DNA of 64,000 nt from Xaviernesmea oryzae (GCF_900109605.1 NZ_FOAM01000013.1:107328-171327), one strand, 5' to 3'. Positions 1 through 8,365 are shown, counted from the stretch's first letter. The notes: generated from the letters alone by a model not told the origin. Numbers and translations: made by a program.

Positions 1-1
1 C

Positions 2-1114
2 GAGGATCAGAATGATGGTGCCATCTATGTCCGGGTGCGCACCGCATCCGGCCAGGTGCTGTTTTCCAACTGCGCCCAGGCCTGCGAGCGTCATTTTCTG
101 CCGGTGGAGATCAGTCCCCCAGATTTCTGGCAGCGCAGCATCGCGCCTGGAAAGCCCTTGAGCGTCTCCGGCGGGCGCACCTTTCGCGTCGGCGAGGAAG
201 ATGTCTTCGTCGAGCTGGCCGTGCTGGGCGATCCCCACGGTTTCGTGCGTGGCGTGCTTGCCCATGAGCTGCGCGACCATCTGATCATCCCCATGCCGCT
301 GATGTTCGGCCTGGTTGCCTTTGGCACCATCCTTTCGGTCTGGGCGGCCTTGAAGCCCGTGACGGCGGCGGGGCGCGCAGCCGATCAGATCGACCCGCGC
401 ACCCATTTCGGCGCGCTTTCGACCGACGGCATGCCACAGGAGGTCGCCACATTTGCCCATGCGGTCAACCGGCTGCTGGCCCGCGTGCAGGATCTGATCC
501 AGGCGCAGAAGGTCTTCTCCACCTCGATCGCGCACGAGATTCGCACGCCTGTGAGCATCATCCGCATGGAACTGGAGCGGATCGACGATCCTCGCGCGCG
601 CAAGGCCGAGCAGGACCTGGAAGCTTTGACCCACATGCTGGAGCAACTGACGGCGCTCGCCAAGCTCGATATCGTCGATCCCCAGTCCTTGCGCACCGTC
701 GATCTCGGCGCGCTGGCGGAAGAGAGCGTGGCGCGGCTTGCGCCCTTCGTCTTCTCCCAGAACCATTCGCTAGAGCTGGTCGGGGAGGGGAACCCGCACG
801 TGCGGGCCCTGCCGCCCCTCATCGACAACATGCTGCGCAATCTCGTGGAAAACGCCGTCAAGCACACGCCTGCCGGCACGCACATCACGGTGCGTGTTCT
901 CCAAGAGGGAGCCATCGAGGTCGCCGACGATGGCCCCGGCTTCAATCCGGAGCCGGCCACGGAACTGGAGCGCGGGCGCATCAAGAGCTCGGACCAGCTC
1001 GGGATCGGACTGAAGATCGTGGAGCGCATCGCCGCGCTGCACCAGGGGCACCTGTCGATCGAGAGCGCGCTGGGCAAGGGGACGCGCATCCGCCTGAGCC
1101 TCAATCCCGCATGA
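2..1114 (+). CDS. Two-component sensor histidine kinase (5' end outside window)
   Basis: The reading frame is open from base 2, so the true start lies upstream; an internal GTG at 35 is not a likely start. The visible part has a periplasmic-looking sensor remnant, one membrane segment near 295-350, a short HAMP-like linker, a HisKA dimerisation helix with the phosphoacceptor motif IAHEIRTP (around 526-552) and a HATPase_c domain with an N box (NLVENAVKHTP) and G boxes (DDGPGF, GIGLKIVE). It resembles QseC/TctE-type kinases that phosphorylate an OmpR-type partner. The partner gene is probably upstream, outside the window. The signal sensed cannot be told. Confidence 0.9.
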   Translation, partial: EDQNDGAIYVRVRTASGQVLFSNCAQACERHFLPVEISPPDFWQRSIAPGKPLSVSGGRTFRVGEEDVFVELAVLGDPHGFVRGVLAHELRDHLIIPMPLMFGLVAFGTILSVWAALKPVTAAGRAADQIDPRTHFGALSTDGMPQEVATFAHAVNRLLARVQDLIQAQKVFSTSIAHEIRTPVSIIRMELERIDDPRARKAEQDLEALTHMLEQLTALAKLDIVDPQSLRTVDLGALAEESVARLAPFVFSQNHSLELVGEGNPHVRALPPLIDNMLRNLVENAVKHTPAGTHITVRVLQEGAIEVADDGPGFNPEPATELERGRIKSSDQLGIGLKIVERIAALHQGHLSIESALGKGTRIRLSLNPA

Positions 1115-1249
1115 TCGCGCCGCTCTCGGGTTTTCATTGCCGCGGCCATGGTCTAAACGGGCAGGGCCGCTCAATGACGGATCGGTCGCAGGCGTGATGC
1201 CGCGCGGTCCCGGCGGATCGAGACAGTCACCAGACAGGGGATTTCCAAG

Positions 1250-1594
1250 ATGGACATCAAACGCATCGACGTCGGCCCACGCATGAGCCAAGCCGTCATT
1301 CACAACGGCACCGTTTATCTGGCCGGTCAGGTCGGCGAGCCGAGCGGCGATGTCTCCGAGCAGACCAGCCAGGTGCTGGCCAAGATCGACCGCCTTCTGG
1401 CCGAGGCCGGTACCGACAAGACCCGCATTCTCTCCGCCACGATCTGGCTGAAGGACATGGCGGATTTCGGCAAGATGAACGCTGTCTGGGACGGCTGGGT
1501 GCCGGCCGGCAACGCGCCTGCCCGGGCTACGGGCGAATCTGCCCTGGCGACACCGGATTACCTCGTCGAAATCATCGTCGTGGCGGCGCTCTAA
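1250..1594 (+). CDS. RidA family (YjgF/UK114) deaminase
   Basis: A protein of 114 residues, one complete RidA domain. Family members hydrolyse reactive enamine/imine intermediates formed by PLP enzymes, or act on related substrates. The C-terminal part carries the family pattern: APARATGES includes the substrate-binding Arg, and YLVEIIVVAAL forms the last strand. The ATG follows a weak AAGA Shine-Dalgarno. It stands alone, with hairpins downstream at 1611-1644 and 1678-1711. Which RidA subfamily it belongs to is not clear, so no symbol is given. Confidence 0.9.
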   Translation: MDIKRIDVGPRMSQAVIHNGTVYLAGQVGEPSGDVSEQTSQVLAKIDRLLAEAGTDKTRILSATIWLKDMADFGKMNAVWDGWVPAGNAPARATGESALATPDYLVEIIVVAAL

Positions 1595-1610
1595 ACTTTT
1601 CGTCGTCGCA

Positions 1611-1644
1611 TCTGGCCGAAAGCCGGTTTCTGCTTTCGGCCAGA
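1611..1644 (+). terminator. Perfect 13-bp hairpin downstream of ridA-like gene
   Basis: TCTGGCCGAAAGC (1611-1623) pairs perfectly with GCTTTCGGCCAGA (1632-1644) around an 8-nt loop. There is no clean T run right after it, so it may stabilise the 3' end rather than terminate alone. Confidence 0.6.
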
Positions 1645-1677
1645 TGCTCTGTGGTTTTCAAGCCTCCGCTATCCAAG

Positions 1678-1711
1678 AAAAAGGCGCCCTCTTGGGAGCG
1701 GCGCCTTTTTT
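1678..1711. terminator. Bidirectional intrinsic terminator
   Basis: AAAAAGGCGCC and GGCGCCTTTTTT flank a short loop. The A run on one side and T run on the other allow use in both directions: for the RidA gene on the plus strand and for the convergent minus-strand gene that ends at 1729. Confidence 0.8.
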
Positions 1712-1728
1712 ATGCAACGGCGGCTGGG

Positions 1729-2112
1729 TCAGTTGCCGATGCGGGCTATGCCCGTTTCGCCATTGTTGCGCACCCATTTCACCTTGTTCGGGCCTGCATC
1801 CGACAGCACAAAGCACATGCTGTTGCCGTCATACCAGGTCTTGAACTGCTGACAGAGACGGTCATCCGCGATCCACCACTTGCCGCTATCGGACGGCTTC
1901 ACCAGCTTGCCGATGCCCAGCGCCTGCCCGTCGCCATCCACTTCGCCATTCGTGCGATAATTCAGCGGAAACTCGCCGCCCATCGGTGCCGCGAGATAGA
2001 TCGTGCGCCCGACGATTTTCTCCTTGATGTCAGCCGCCTTGAGCCGCCCGTCCTCGGCTGCAGCCGGCAAGGCGAAACTCAGGCTGAGGGCAAACAGGAT
2101 CGAGCGGTGCAT
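1729..2112 (-). CDS. Small secreted protein of unknown function
   Basis: A protein of 127 residues. Residues 1-20 (MHRSILFALSLSFALPAAAE) form a Sec signal peptide with an AAA-E cleavage site, so the mature protein of about 107 residues should be periplasmic. It has two cysteines (CQQF and CFVL) that could form a disulfide, and a Trp-rich middle (GKWWIADDRLCQQF). This looks like rhizobial DUF995-type periplasmic proteins, but I recognise it only loosely. It stands alone and converges on ridA. Confidence 0.7.
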   Translation of the reverse strand: MHRSILFALSLSFALPAAAEDGRLKAADIKEKIVGRTIYLAAPMGGEFPLNYRTNGEVDGDGQALGIGKLVKPSDSGKWWIADDRLCQQFKTWYDGNSMCFVLSDAGPNKVKWVRNNGETGIARIGN

Positions 2113-2186
2113 GGCGGCGTCCTCGGCTGGTTGAAACTCCTCGCCTCGTTACGCGCCAGCGTCAGATCGGATCAGCGGTTTCGCCG

Positions 2187-2915
2187 TCAGCCGGGCAGCG
2201 ATTTGTCGAGAAACTCCACTTCGCCGCTGTCGAGATCATAATAAGCAGGCACGACCTTGACGCGGCCGGCACGCACCAAGTGGGCGGTTATGGCGCTCTC
2301 CAGGAAGATGCGCTTGACGCCGCGCAGAGCATGGGCGCGGGCGACACGCTCGGGAAAGCCCTCGCGCCGATCCCTGTCCTTCGTGGCGATCTCGACGATG
2401 CCTTCGATCATATGGCCGATATTGCCTTCGGGCTTGGTGCCCTTCAAGGCGGCATCGCAGCCGGCGGCAACAGCGCCGCAGCGCTTATGCGCCATCACGA
2501 CGACCAGCGGCACATGCAAATGCTCGACGCCATATTCGATGGTCCCGAGCACGTCCGTATCGACCACATTGCCGGCATTGCGCGCCACGAACATCTCGCC
2601 CAGCGTCACCCCGCCGAAGATCAGCTCAGGAACGACGCGGCTGTCGGAGCAGGTCAGCACGATCGACCAGGGCTTCTGCACCTTGGCAATCTCCGCGCGG
2701 CGCTCGATGAAGCCGGCCGCGCCCGCTTCCGCATCCTGCACGAAGCGCTTGTTGCCATAGACCAGCCGATGCAGCGCTTCATCGGGGCTGGGTGGCGGAT
2801 CCTCACCAGCCAGAGCGTGCCCGGCGAAGCCTGCCGAGGCGGACAGAAGACCGGCCCCGGCAAACCGCATGAAACTGCGTCGGCTCACCCCGGCGCTGAT
2901 GCACTGCTGACACAT
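2187..2915 (-). CDS. Tat-exported beta-class carbonic anhydrase
   Basis: Interconverts CO2 and bicarbonate, outside the cytoplasm. The protein has 242 residues. The start at 2915 is chosen because GAGGGG lies at the right distance; a longer frame to 2945 lacks such a site. The N-terminus has a twin-arginine motif (SRRSFM) and a hydrophobic stretch ending AGHALAGED. The zinc site is complete: Cys-Asp in CSDSR, then His and Cys in HKRCGA. Family knowledge: Tat-exported beta enzymes occur in many alphaproteobacteria. It stands alone; no regulator binding site was recognised. Confidence 0.92.
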   Translation of the reverse strand: MCQQCISAGVSRRSFMRFAGAGLLSASAGFAGHALAGEDPPPSPDEALHRLVYGNKRFVQDAEAGAAGFIERRAEIAKVQKPWSIVLTCSDSRVVPELIFGGVTLGEMFVARNAGNVVDTDVLGTIEYGVEHLHVPLVVVMAHKRCGAVAAGCDAALKGTKPEGNIGHMIEGIVEIATKDRDRREGFPERVARAHALRGVKRIFLESAITAHLVRAGRVKVVPAYYDLDSGEVEFLDKSLPG

Positions 2916-3250
2916 GGTCTCAATCCCCTCTTGGTGAACCCCCACAGGTTCGTCTTGCCCTCTGCCCGTCTTGCGGGCCCAATGCCCTATGGAAGCAAGG
3001 CAAGATGGAGGAAAGGTTATCGCTGCACAGAACCAGCTGATTTATGCACAACGCATAAGAAAAGTGGCTGGTATCGGCATCTCTTTATCCGGTTAATCCT
3101 CATTAAGCTTTCGGGAACAACAAAGGCCGTCACACGTTTGTGGGCAGATCGGTCAACGACCCGACCAAAACGACCGCAAAGCCAGAAAAACAACGAATGG
3201 CTTTGCCGCTCCGCCGCCGGTCTTCTCGACTCTTTTGAAAGGGACTCACC
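2916..3250. other. 335-bp intergenic region
   Basis: Lies between the carbonic anhydrase start (minus) and the 56-residue membrane protein (plus). It holds their divergent promoters and an EcfG-like box pair at 3115-3138. No further gene was seen. Confidence 0.5.
3115..3138 (+). promoter_or_regulatory. Weak EcfG-like promoter candidate (15-nt spacer)
   Basis: GGAAC (3115-3119) and CGTT (3135-3138) match the EcfG boxes exactly, but the spacer is 15 nt, not the usual 16-17. It sits 113 nt upstream of the small membrane protein at 3251. Probably a weak or chance match. Confidence 0.3.
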
Positions 3251-3421
3251 ATGCTTTACTGGCTGCCCAGGCTCTGCCTGATCGTGCTTGCTGCCCTCGT
3301 CGTCGGCTTCGGCATTCTGCCGTCCACGTCGCAGGACGTTGCCTCGACGCTGATCGTCGTTCTGCTCGGCCTCGGCCTCTTCTCACTGACGATGCATGTC
3401 TTTCCGCCTGAGCGCTATTGA
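3251..3421 (+). CDS. Small two-helix membrane protein (56 aa)
   Basis: A short frame starting ATG at 3251, behind an AAGGGA ribosome site, and ending TGA at 3421. It codes MLYWLPRLCLIVLAALVV..., two hydrophobic helices joined by a short polar loop (PSTSQD), ending PPERY. It therefore looks like a tiny inner-membrane protein. I do not recognise a named family. A 13-bp hairpin follows directly, which supports a real transcription unit. The DUF3309 and DUF1328 genes in the stress island are similar in size and kind. Confidence 0.6.
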   Translation: MLYWLPRLCLIVLAALVVGFGILPSTSQDVASTLIVVLLGLGLFSLTMHVFPPERY

Positions 3422-3430
3422 TCCTCTGTG

Positions 3431-3460
3431 CATGCGCCCGGCCTGCCGGCCGGGCGCATG
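3431..3460 (+). terminator. 13-bp hairpin after the 56-aa membrane protein
   Basis: CATGCGCCCGGCC (3431-3443) pairs with GGCCGGGCGCATG (3448-3460) around a TGCC loop. It begins 9 nt after the stop codon. There is no strong T run. Confidence 0.65.
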
Positions 3461-3569
3461 ATTTGAAGTGGAAGACCGGGGCTGGGGACGAAAGCCGGCG
3501 CAAATTTCGCGTCTTGTACAGGGCCATCCGGAGAGGTTTTGTACCGCCCGAAGACTATGGAGAGTGGTG

Positions 3570-4697
3570 ATGAGCGCTTCCTTCGCCGGGCGTGGAATGT
3601 TCAAGAACAAGACCAAGGTCGATCTCGAACTTCAGCAGCTACTCGACCGCGAACCGGAACAGCCTTATCGCAGCGTGTTGGACCTCATGGTCGCCTGGTC
3701 GATCATCGGTATGTTCATCATCGCAACCTCCGTCGTCATCTATCTCCTCGAGCCGATCCTGATGCCGGTGACGCTGGCGATCGTCGTCGGCATGGTGCTG
3801 GGTCGCGCTGCCGACCAGTTGTCACGCTTCGGTCTGCCGCCCGGTGCCGGAGGTCTGTTTCTCGGCCTTATCTTCGCGGTCGGCCTGTTCCTTCTTACCA
3901 ACGCCCTGATTGAGCCGGTGAGCAATCTGTTTGCAGCCGCGCCGGCGATGGTCGAGCACAGCGTCGAGCGCGTCATGCCGTTTCTCAACCGGTTCGAATG
4001 GGCCCGTCACGTGATTGCCGGTGCCGACGAAAAAGCGATTTCGGACCTGGCCATGGCCAATGCCGGGGCGGTGCTCGGCGCGCTGGCGGCCGGGCTGACG
4101 CCGGCGCTGATCCAGGCCCTGATCTTCCTGGCGGCACTCGGCCTTTTCCTTCTTGGGCGCACCCATCTTCGCAAGACGATCATCATGGCTCTTGTGACGC
4201 GCGAACGGCGGCTGACGGCGATCCGCATCATGAATGCGACCGAAAATGCGGTGGGATTCTACTTTTCCACGGCGAGCCTGATCTATCTCGCGCTCGGCAC
4301 GATCACGGGGCTGATCGCCTTTGTCGGCGGCCTGTCGGTCGCGCCTCTCTGGGGCGTCTTTGCCTTCATCTCCAGTTTCATCCCCTATCTCGGCGTGACG
4401 GCCATGACCATTGCGCTGATGTCCGCAGGGCTGATGACGCATGACAGCGTGTTGCTGGCGCTCGCGCCGGCAGCCGGCTTCTTTCTCCTGCATCTCGTCA
4501 TGGAAAACCTGGTGACGCCGGCCATTCTCGGCCGCCGACTGGAGATCAACCCCTTCCTGATCTTCATTGCCATCATCTTCTGGACGTGGATGTGGGGTGC
4601 GGTCGGCGCAATGCTCGCCATGCCGCTCTCGCTGATCGCCATGACGATCTTCAACGAAGTGCGCAGCCACCCGCCGGAGCGCCAGCTTCCGGGCTGA
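3570..4697 (+). CDS. AI-2E family permease (PerM/YdiK-like)
   Basis: An inner-membrane protein of 375 residues from a large family named after the E. coli autoinducer-2 exporter; most members have unknown cargo. The start at 3570 follows GGAGAG; the frame is open back to 3468, but that stretch has no ribosome site and is not protein-like. The N-terminus is cytosolic and charged (KNKTKVDLELQQLLDREPEQ). Paired helices then follow, with the typical soluble middle segment and a conserved C-terminal half (FISSFIPYLGV... and ENLVTPAILGRRLEINPF). Monocistronic, with a good terminator downstream. Confidence 0.9.
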   Translation: MSASFAGRGMFKNKTKVDLELQQLLDREPEQPYRSVLDLMVAWSIIGMFIIATSVVIYLLEPILMPVTLAIVVGMVLGRAADQLSRFGLPPGAGGLFLGLIFAVGLFLLTNALIEPVSNLFAAAPAMVEHSVERVMPFLNRFEWARHVIAGADEKAISDLAMANAGAVLGALAAGLTPALIQALIFLAALGLFLLGRTHLRKTIIMALVTRERRLTAIRIMNATENAVGFYFSTASLIYLALGTITGLIAFVGGLSVAPLWGVFAFISSFIPYLGVTAMTIALMSAGLMTHDSVLLALAPAAGFFLLHLVMENLVTPAILGRRLEINPFLIFIAIIFWTWMWGAVGAMLAMPLSLIAMTIFNEVRSHPPERQLPG

Positions 4698-4738
4698 TCC
4701 CCCAAGCCCCTTCACGTTCGTGTCACACCATTTTCCAG

Positions 4739-4769
4739 CCGGCGAAGCCATGTCCGCTTCGCCGGTTTT
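4739..4769 (+). terminator. Intrinsic terminator after the AI-2E permease
   Basis: CCGGCGAAGC (4739-4748), a 7-nt loop, GCTTCGCCGG (4756-4765), then TTTT. The stem is perfect. Confidence 0.85.
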
Positions 4770-4968
4770 GCCATGCCCCGACGATCGTTGAAGACTGAGA
4801 TCTCGCCCGCCGAAGCCTCGGCTTCAGAGATGATCCAGCCCCGCCTCTCCACCGTATCATCATCAACATCCTGAAGCCGACAGAGCCATCCGTGCTTTGC
4901 CGGCCTTTGCCGCGCCATGCCGTCTGGCCGCGCGGCATCTGCTTCCCCTGACACCTGGAGAATGCGCG

Positions 4969-6210
4969 ATGTCGGTGATCATCGATACCGAGAACCTGTC
5001 ACAGGACGATCTGCACAATGGACGCTCCCCCTGGGGCGCCGCTCAGTCCCCGCCCAGGCGCCATGCGCTTCGGGAGAGCATGACGACCGATGTGCTGGTG
5101 ATCGGTGGTGGCATTACGGGCTCGCTGGTGGCCGAACATCTCGTTGCGCACGGGCATCAGGTCGTGTTGGCCGATTGCGAGACGCCGGGTCTTGGCAGCA
5201 CCGCCGCGTCCACCGCCATGCTGCAATGGGAGATCGACGAGCCGTTGAAGCGGCTGACGGACATTTATGATTTCGAGGCCGCAGCCGAGATCTACCGCAA
5301 GAGCTTCTCGGCGGTTCAAGGGCTGACGCGTCTGGTGGCCGAGGCGGGGATCGACTGCCAGTTCAGCCCGCGCGCTACGCTCTACATCGCTGCTGACGGG
5401 GTTGGCCATCGCGATCTAGAGGAGGAGGCGGCGTTGCGCGGCAGGGCCGGCCTGCCGAGCGAATTCGTGGATGGGCAACATCTGCAGGCACATTTCGGCT
5501 TCCGCCGCGATGGCGCGATCCTCTCGCCCGGCTCGGCCGATGCCGACCCCTTGCTCCTGTCCTGGGGCCTTCTGCGTCGGGCCGAGCGCGCCGGCCTCAA
5601 GCTGGTGGATGCCAAGGCAGAGACTTTCGACGCCGATAGCCGCTGTGTTCAGGTGGAAATGAGCAATCGTCTGGTCGTCGAGGCGCGGCATGTGGTGCTG
5701 GCAACCGGCTATATCATGCCGGACTTCGTCAAGACCGACCTGCACAGCACCGTCTCCAGCTGGGCGCTGGCGACTGTTCCCCAAACCCCGCAAGGACTTT
5801 GGCCCGGCCTGCCGCTCGTCTGGGAAGCGTCCGAAGACTATCACTACATGCGTGCCACCGCCGACGGCCGGATCGTCATAGGCGGCGAGGATGACGATAC
5901 GCAGGACCATGACGAGCGGGCAGCCAAGACGGCGATGAAGCAGGAGAAATTGCTGAGGGTGCTGGCCGAACTCTGCCCCGGCGCAAACCAAGCTGTGACC
6001 CATGCCTGGGCCGGCGCATTCGGCACGACGGAGGATGGCCTGCCTCTGATCGGCCGTGTGCCGGGGCATAGCCGCATCTACGCCGCCTATGGCTACGGCG
6101 GCAATGGCATTACGTTTTCCTACATGGCTTCACGCATGCTGGCCGCCGAGATTGCCGGCCAGCGGGAGGCTTGGTTCGACCGCTTCGCGATCGACCGGCC
6201 AGTACCGTGA
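4969..6210 (+). CDS. FAD-dependent oxidoreductase of the DAO/DadA superfamily
   Basis: A protein of 413 residues. The ATG at 4969 follows CTGGAGAAT; the open frame upstream to 4897 looks non-coding. After about 40 residues comes the FAD-binding Rossmann motif VLVIGGGITGSLVAEHL, then a GSTAASTAML segment typical of the family, and at the C-terminus a second FAD-contact motif (WAGAFGTTEDGLPLIGRVPG). Family members oxidise amines, amino acids or polyols; the substrate cannot be read from sequence. It has no Rieske domain, unlike some relatives. Alone, ending near the converging phyR. Confidence 0.85.
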   Translation: MSVIIDTENLSQDDLHNGRSPWGAAQSPPRRHALRESMTTDVLVIGGGITGSLVAEHLVAHGHQVVLADCETPGLGSTAASTAMLQWEIDEPLKRLTDIYDFEAAAEIYRKSFSAVQGLTRLVAEAGIDCQFSPRATLYIAADGVGHRDLEEEAALRGRAGLPSEFVDGQHLQAHFGFRRDGAILSPGSADADPLLLSWGLLRRAERAGLKLVDAKAETFDADSRCVQVEMSNRLVVEARHVVLATGYIMPDFVKTDLHSTVSSWALATVPQTPQGLWPGLPLVWEASEDYHYMRATADGRIVIGGEDDDTQDHDERAAKTAMKQEKLLRVLAELCPGANQAVTHAWAGAFGTTEDGLPLIGRVPGHSRIYAAYGYGGNGITFSYMASRMLAAEIAGQREAWFDRFAIDRPVP

Positions 6211-6267
6211 AATAAAACGCCAGGTGCCCTTCGGCGGCCCTGCCAAGAGTTTCTTCGCCCTGATTGA

Positions 6268-6290
6268 GCTGCAGGAGACGATCCTGCAGC
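6268..6290. terminator. 9-bp hairpin between converging genes
   Basis: GCTGCAGGA (6268-6276) pairs with TCCTGCAGC (6282-6290) around a 5-nt loop, between the ends of the FAD oxidoreductase (plus) and phyR (minus). There is no T run. Confidence 0.4.
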
Positions 6291-6336
6291 ATCCGAGGGC
6301 GTTTGTTAAACCTATGATGCTGTATTGGAGCCTGAC

Positions 6337-7131
6337 TTAACGGGCTCGACCCGCATGTTCATCGAAGAAAAGGGCCTGGCTGATCAGGGCTTTCACCATG
6401 TCCGGGTTGAAGGGCTTGGTGACGAGGAAAGCGGGCTCGGGTTTTTCGCCCGTCAGCAGACGCTCGGGAAAGGCGGTGATGAAGATCACGGGGATGGTGG
6501 AGCTCTTCAGGATCTCGTTGACCGCATCGATGCCGGAGCTGCCATCGGCAAGCTGAATATCGGCCAGAACCATCTCCGGCTTGGTGCGGTGGAAGAGTTC
6601 GACGGCCTCGGAATGGGTGCGCGCAATGCCGGAGACGCCGTGACCGAGACTGCGCACCATGTCCTCGATGTCCATGGCGATCAGCGGCTCGTCCTCGATG
6701 ATCAGGATTTCCGTTGCGACCTGCGCGGAAATTTCCTGCGAGGCCTTGCGCAACAAAGCACCTGTCTCGTCGGTTGAGAGGTTCAGGATCTCGCCCGTTT
6801 CCTCAGGCGTGAAGCCCTCGACCGAAACGAGCAGAAAAGCTCTGCGCGCATCGGGCGCGATGTTTTGCAAATTGTCGGCGGCACGTTGCTCCCAGGCAAA
6901 GGGGGATGTGGTCTCTGTCGGGGAAATGGTGACGTGGTCGAAGAGCTGGCAATAAAGTTTGAAGACGCTGACGCGGTCCGTAGAGGCATTGGGAAACAGG
7001 CTGATGTCGCTGATCAGCGCCTCAAGCACCGCTGCGACATAGGCATCACCCGACGTCTGCGAGCCGGTGACCGCGCGCGAGAAGCGACGGAGATAGGGCA
7101 GGTGGGCGGCAATGCGCATGGAAAGTGACAT
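6337..7131 (-). CDS. phyR: PhyR, sigma-mimic anti-anti-sigma response regulator
   Basis: The central switch of the alphaproteobacterial general stress response. The protein has 264 residues. The N-terminal half (about 1-125, MSLSMRIAAHLPYLRRFSRA...) is a decoy of an ECF sigma factor (sigma2- and sigma4-like). The C-terminal half (about 140-260) is a receiver with IIEDEPLIAMD, phosphoacceptor Asp191 (LADIQLADG), Thr in FITAFPE and Lys in VTKPF. When phosphorylated, PhyR binds NepR and frees the EcfG sigma factor. AAGGA precedes the ATG. It is divergent from nepR across about 220 bp. No clear EcfG promoter was seen in that gap. Confidence 0.97.
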   Translation of the reverse strand: MSLSMRIAAHLPYLRRFSRAVTGSQTSGDAYVAAVLEALISDISLFPNASTDRVSVFKLYCQLFDHVTISPTETTSPFAWEQRAADNLQNIAPDARRAFLLVSVEGFTPEETGEILNLSTDETGALLRKASQEISAQVATEILIIEDEPLIAMDIEDMVRSLGHGVSGIARTHSEAVELFHRTKPEMVLADIQLADGSSGIDAVNEILKSSTIPVIFITAFPERLLTGEKPEPAFLVTKPFNPDMVKALISQALFFDEHAGRAR

Positions 7132-7349
7132 TTAAGACGTCCTTGGGTATGATGAACTGAATTCTCGGAAGGCGGCCCCGCTCACGCTCCAGAACCAGCG
7201 GAACCGTTTGACCATTTTTTCCTGTCCATGGGAAGTTTGATGAGGATAAAATCCATGACAGAGAGGCTTTGGCCCGTGGTTTCGAACAGGGCAGCCCTAT
7301 GCGAACCGGCTCGTATCCAGAATAGCGCGTGTGGGAGCATGTCGCACTG

Positions 7350-7538
7350 ATGTCTGATTATCGTAAAGCCAGGCGCAGCGGCGTTATGCGGCCGGGTGGC
7401 ATGCCCATCGATCCAAACAGCCAGGTTGCCTCGAAGCTTAAGGCCTTCTACGCCGCCGTTGAGCAGGAGCCGATTCCCGACATGTTTCTGGATCTGCTCG
7501 AACAGCTGGACAAGGCGGAAAAGGCGGGCAAAGCCTGA
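7350..7538 (+). CDS. nepR: NepR anti-sigma factor
   Basis: Binds EcfG sigma factors and blocks them until phospho-PhyR takes it away. I chose the ATG at 7350 (62 residues, MSDYRKARR...) with GGGAGC upstream; a GTG at 7329 is an alternative. The core has the two family helices: VASKLKAFY, then EPIPDMFLDLLEQLDKAEK, with the conserved EPIP turn. In most rhizobia nepR is followed by an ecfG gene; here a GNAT acetyltransferase follows after one base, and the nearest EcfG-type sigma gene is 17 kb away. Confidence 0.93.
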   Translation: MSDYRKARRSGVMRPGGMPIDPNSQVASKLKAFYAAVEQEPIPDMFLDLLEQLDKAEKAGKA

Positions 7539-7539
7539 C

Positions 7540-8040
7540 GTGCTCGAAACCAGGCGCTGCCTTCTCCGCGCACCATGCGCCGACGACAGGGACATGCTGT
7601 TGCGGCTTTTCACAGACTCTGTGGTTCGCCGATATCTCGGCGGAGTGCTCAGCGCAGATCGGGCGCAGGCCCGCATCTCTGACTTATTTGCTGAGGCATC
7701 GTCCACTTGGGTCGTCGTTCCCAAGCATGAGCCGACCCTAAGCGTCGGTCTCGTTCGTCTGCATCCCGCCCATGATGGCGTGGAGACCGAGCTATCCTAT
7801 GCCCTGCTTCCGGAGGTCTTCGGGCAGGGCCTTGCAACCGAAACGGTGGGGTGCATCGTGCATCACGCTTTCGATCGCGGCGGAATCAGCCGCCTGATCG
7901 CAGAGACCCAATCAGCCAACAAAGCATCTTGCCAGCTCCTCGAAAGGCTTTCCTTTCGATTTTTCAAGGAAACGATGCGCTTCGATGCGCGCCAAACTAT
8001 CTATGTCCATGACGGACACAGTCGCAATGATGCTTGGTGA
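7540..8040 (+). CDS. GNAT-family N-acetyltransferase coupled to nepR
   Basis: A protein of 166 residues, starting at GTG 7540, one base after the nepR stop. No separate strong ribosome site is seen beyond the purine-rich end of nepR, so translational coupling is likely. It has the RimJ/RimL-type layout: LETRRCLLRAP at the start, a middle strand ELSYALLPEVFGQGLATET with the acetyl-CoA-binding GQGLAT loop, and IAETQSANKASCQLLERLSF near the end. Such proteins acetylate protein N-termini, amino acids or antibiotics; the target here is unknown. Its place in the nepR unit suggests expression with the stress system. Confidence 0.85.
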   Translation: MLETRRCLLRAPCADDRDMLLRLFTDSVVRRYLGGVLSADRAQARISDLFAEASSTWVVVPKHEPTLSVGLVRLHPAHDGVETELSYALLPEVFGQGLATETVGCIVHHAFDRGGISRLIAETQSANKASCQLLERLSFRFFKETMRFDARQTIYVHDGHSRNDAW

Positions 8041-8053
8041 AAGATGCGCGCAT

Positions 8054-8097
8054 AAAAAAACGTGCCCGCCGGATCCTCATCACAAGCGGGCACGTCT
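8054..8097. terminator. Bidirectional terminator between GNAT and glycine-zipper gene
   Basis: A run of A (8054-8060) precedes CGTGCCCGC (8061-8069), which pairs with GCGGGCACG (8086-8094), followed by TCTTT. It serves both converging genes. Confidence 0.75.
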
Positions 8098-8116
8098 TTA
8101 AAAGTTCTGGCAGATC

Positions 8117-8365
8117 TTAGCAGGCGGCCGTGTAGCGGCGGCCATACTGGTCGCGATAGATGCAGCGGCCGGGCTCGTTGGCGCGACCGATCAGGGCGCC
8201 GGCGACACCGCCGACTGCAGCGCCAACGGCGGCACCACGAACATTGCCGGTCGCAATACCGCCAATTACGGCACCGGAGCCGGCACCGATGGCGGCGCCG
8301 CGTTCGGTCTGCGTGCAGGCGGCGAGCGGCAGAATGCAGGCTACGGCGAGAAGGGCTTTTTTCAT
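8117..8365 (-). CDS. Glycine-zipper lipoprotein (YMGG-like/17 kDa antigen type)
   Basis: A protein of 82 residues. Start 8365 (MKKALLAVACILPLAAC) gives a lipoprotein signal with lipobox LAAC; the longer frame from 8392 is unlikely. Mature part: Cys-anchored, then a Gly/Ala-rich glycine zipper (about residues 24-62; GAAIGAGSGAVIGGI and GAAVGGVAGALIG), and a short C-terminal YRDQYGRRY with a final Cys. It is probably an outer-membrane or periplasmic structural lipoprotein. It lies 48 nt downstream of the DUF3309 gene on the same strand and likely shares the EcfG promoter at 8618-8642. Confidence 0.85.
   Translation of the reverse strand: MKKALLAVACILPLAACTQTERGAAIGAGSGAVIGGIATGNVRGAAVGAAVGGVAGALIGRANEPGRCIYRDQYGRRYTAAC

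Noticed and set aside
4712..4954. An 80-codon open frame on the minus strand
   Set aside because: It lies in the gap after the AI-2E permease and covers its intrinsic terminator; no ribosome site and no recognisable protein pattern.
7132..7349. EcfG promoter in the phyR-nepR gap
   Set aside because: A GGAAC occurs at 7200-7204, but there is no CGTT at 16-17 nt on either strand.
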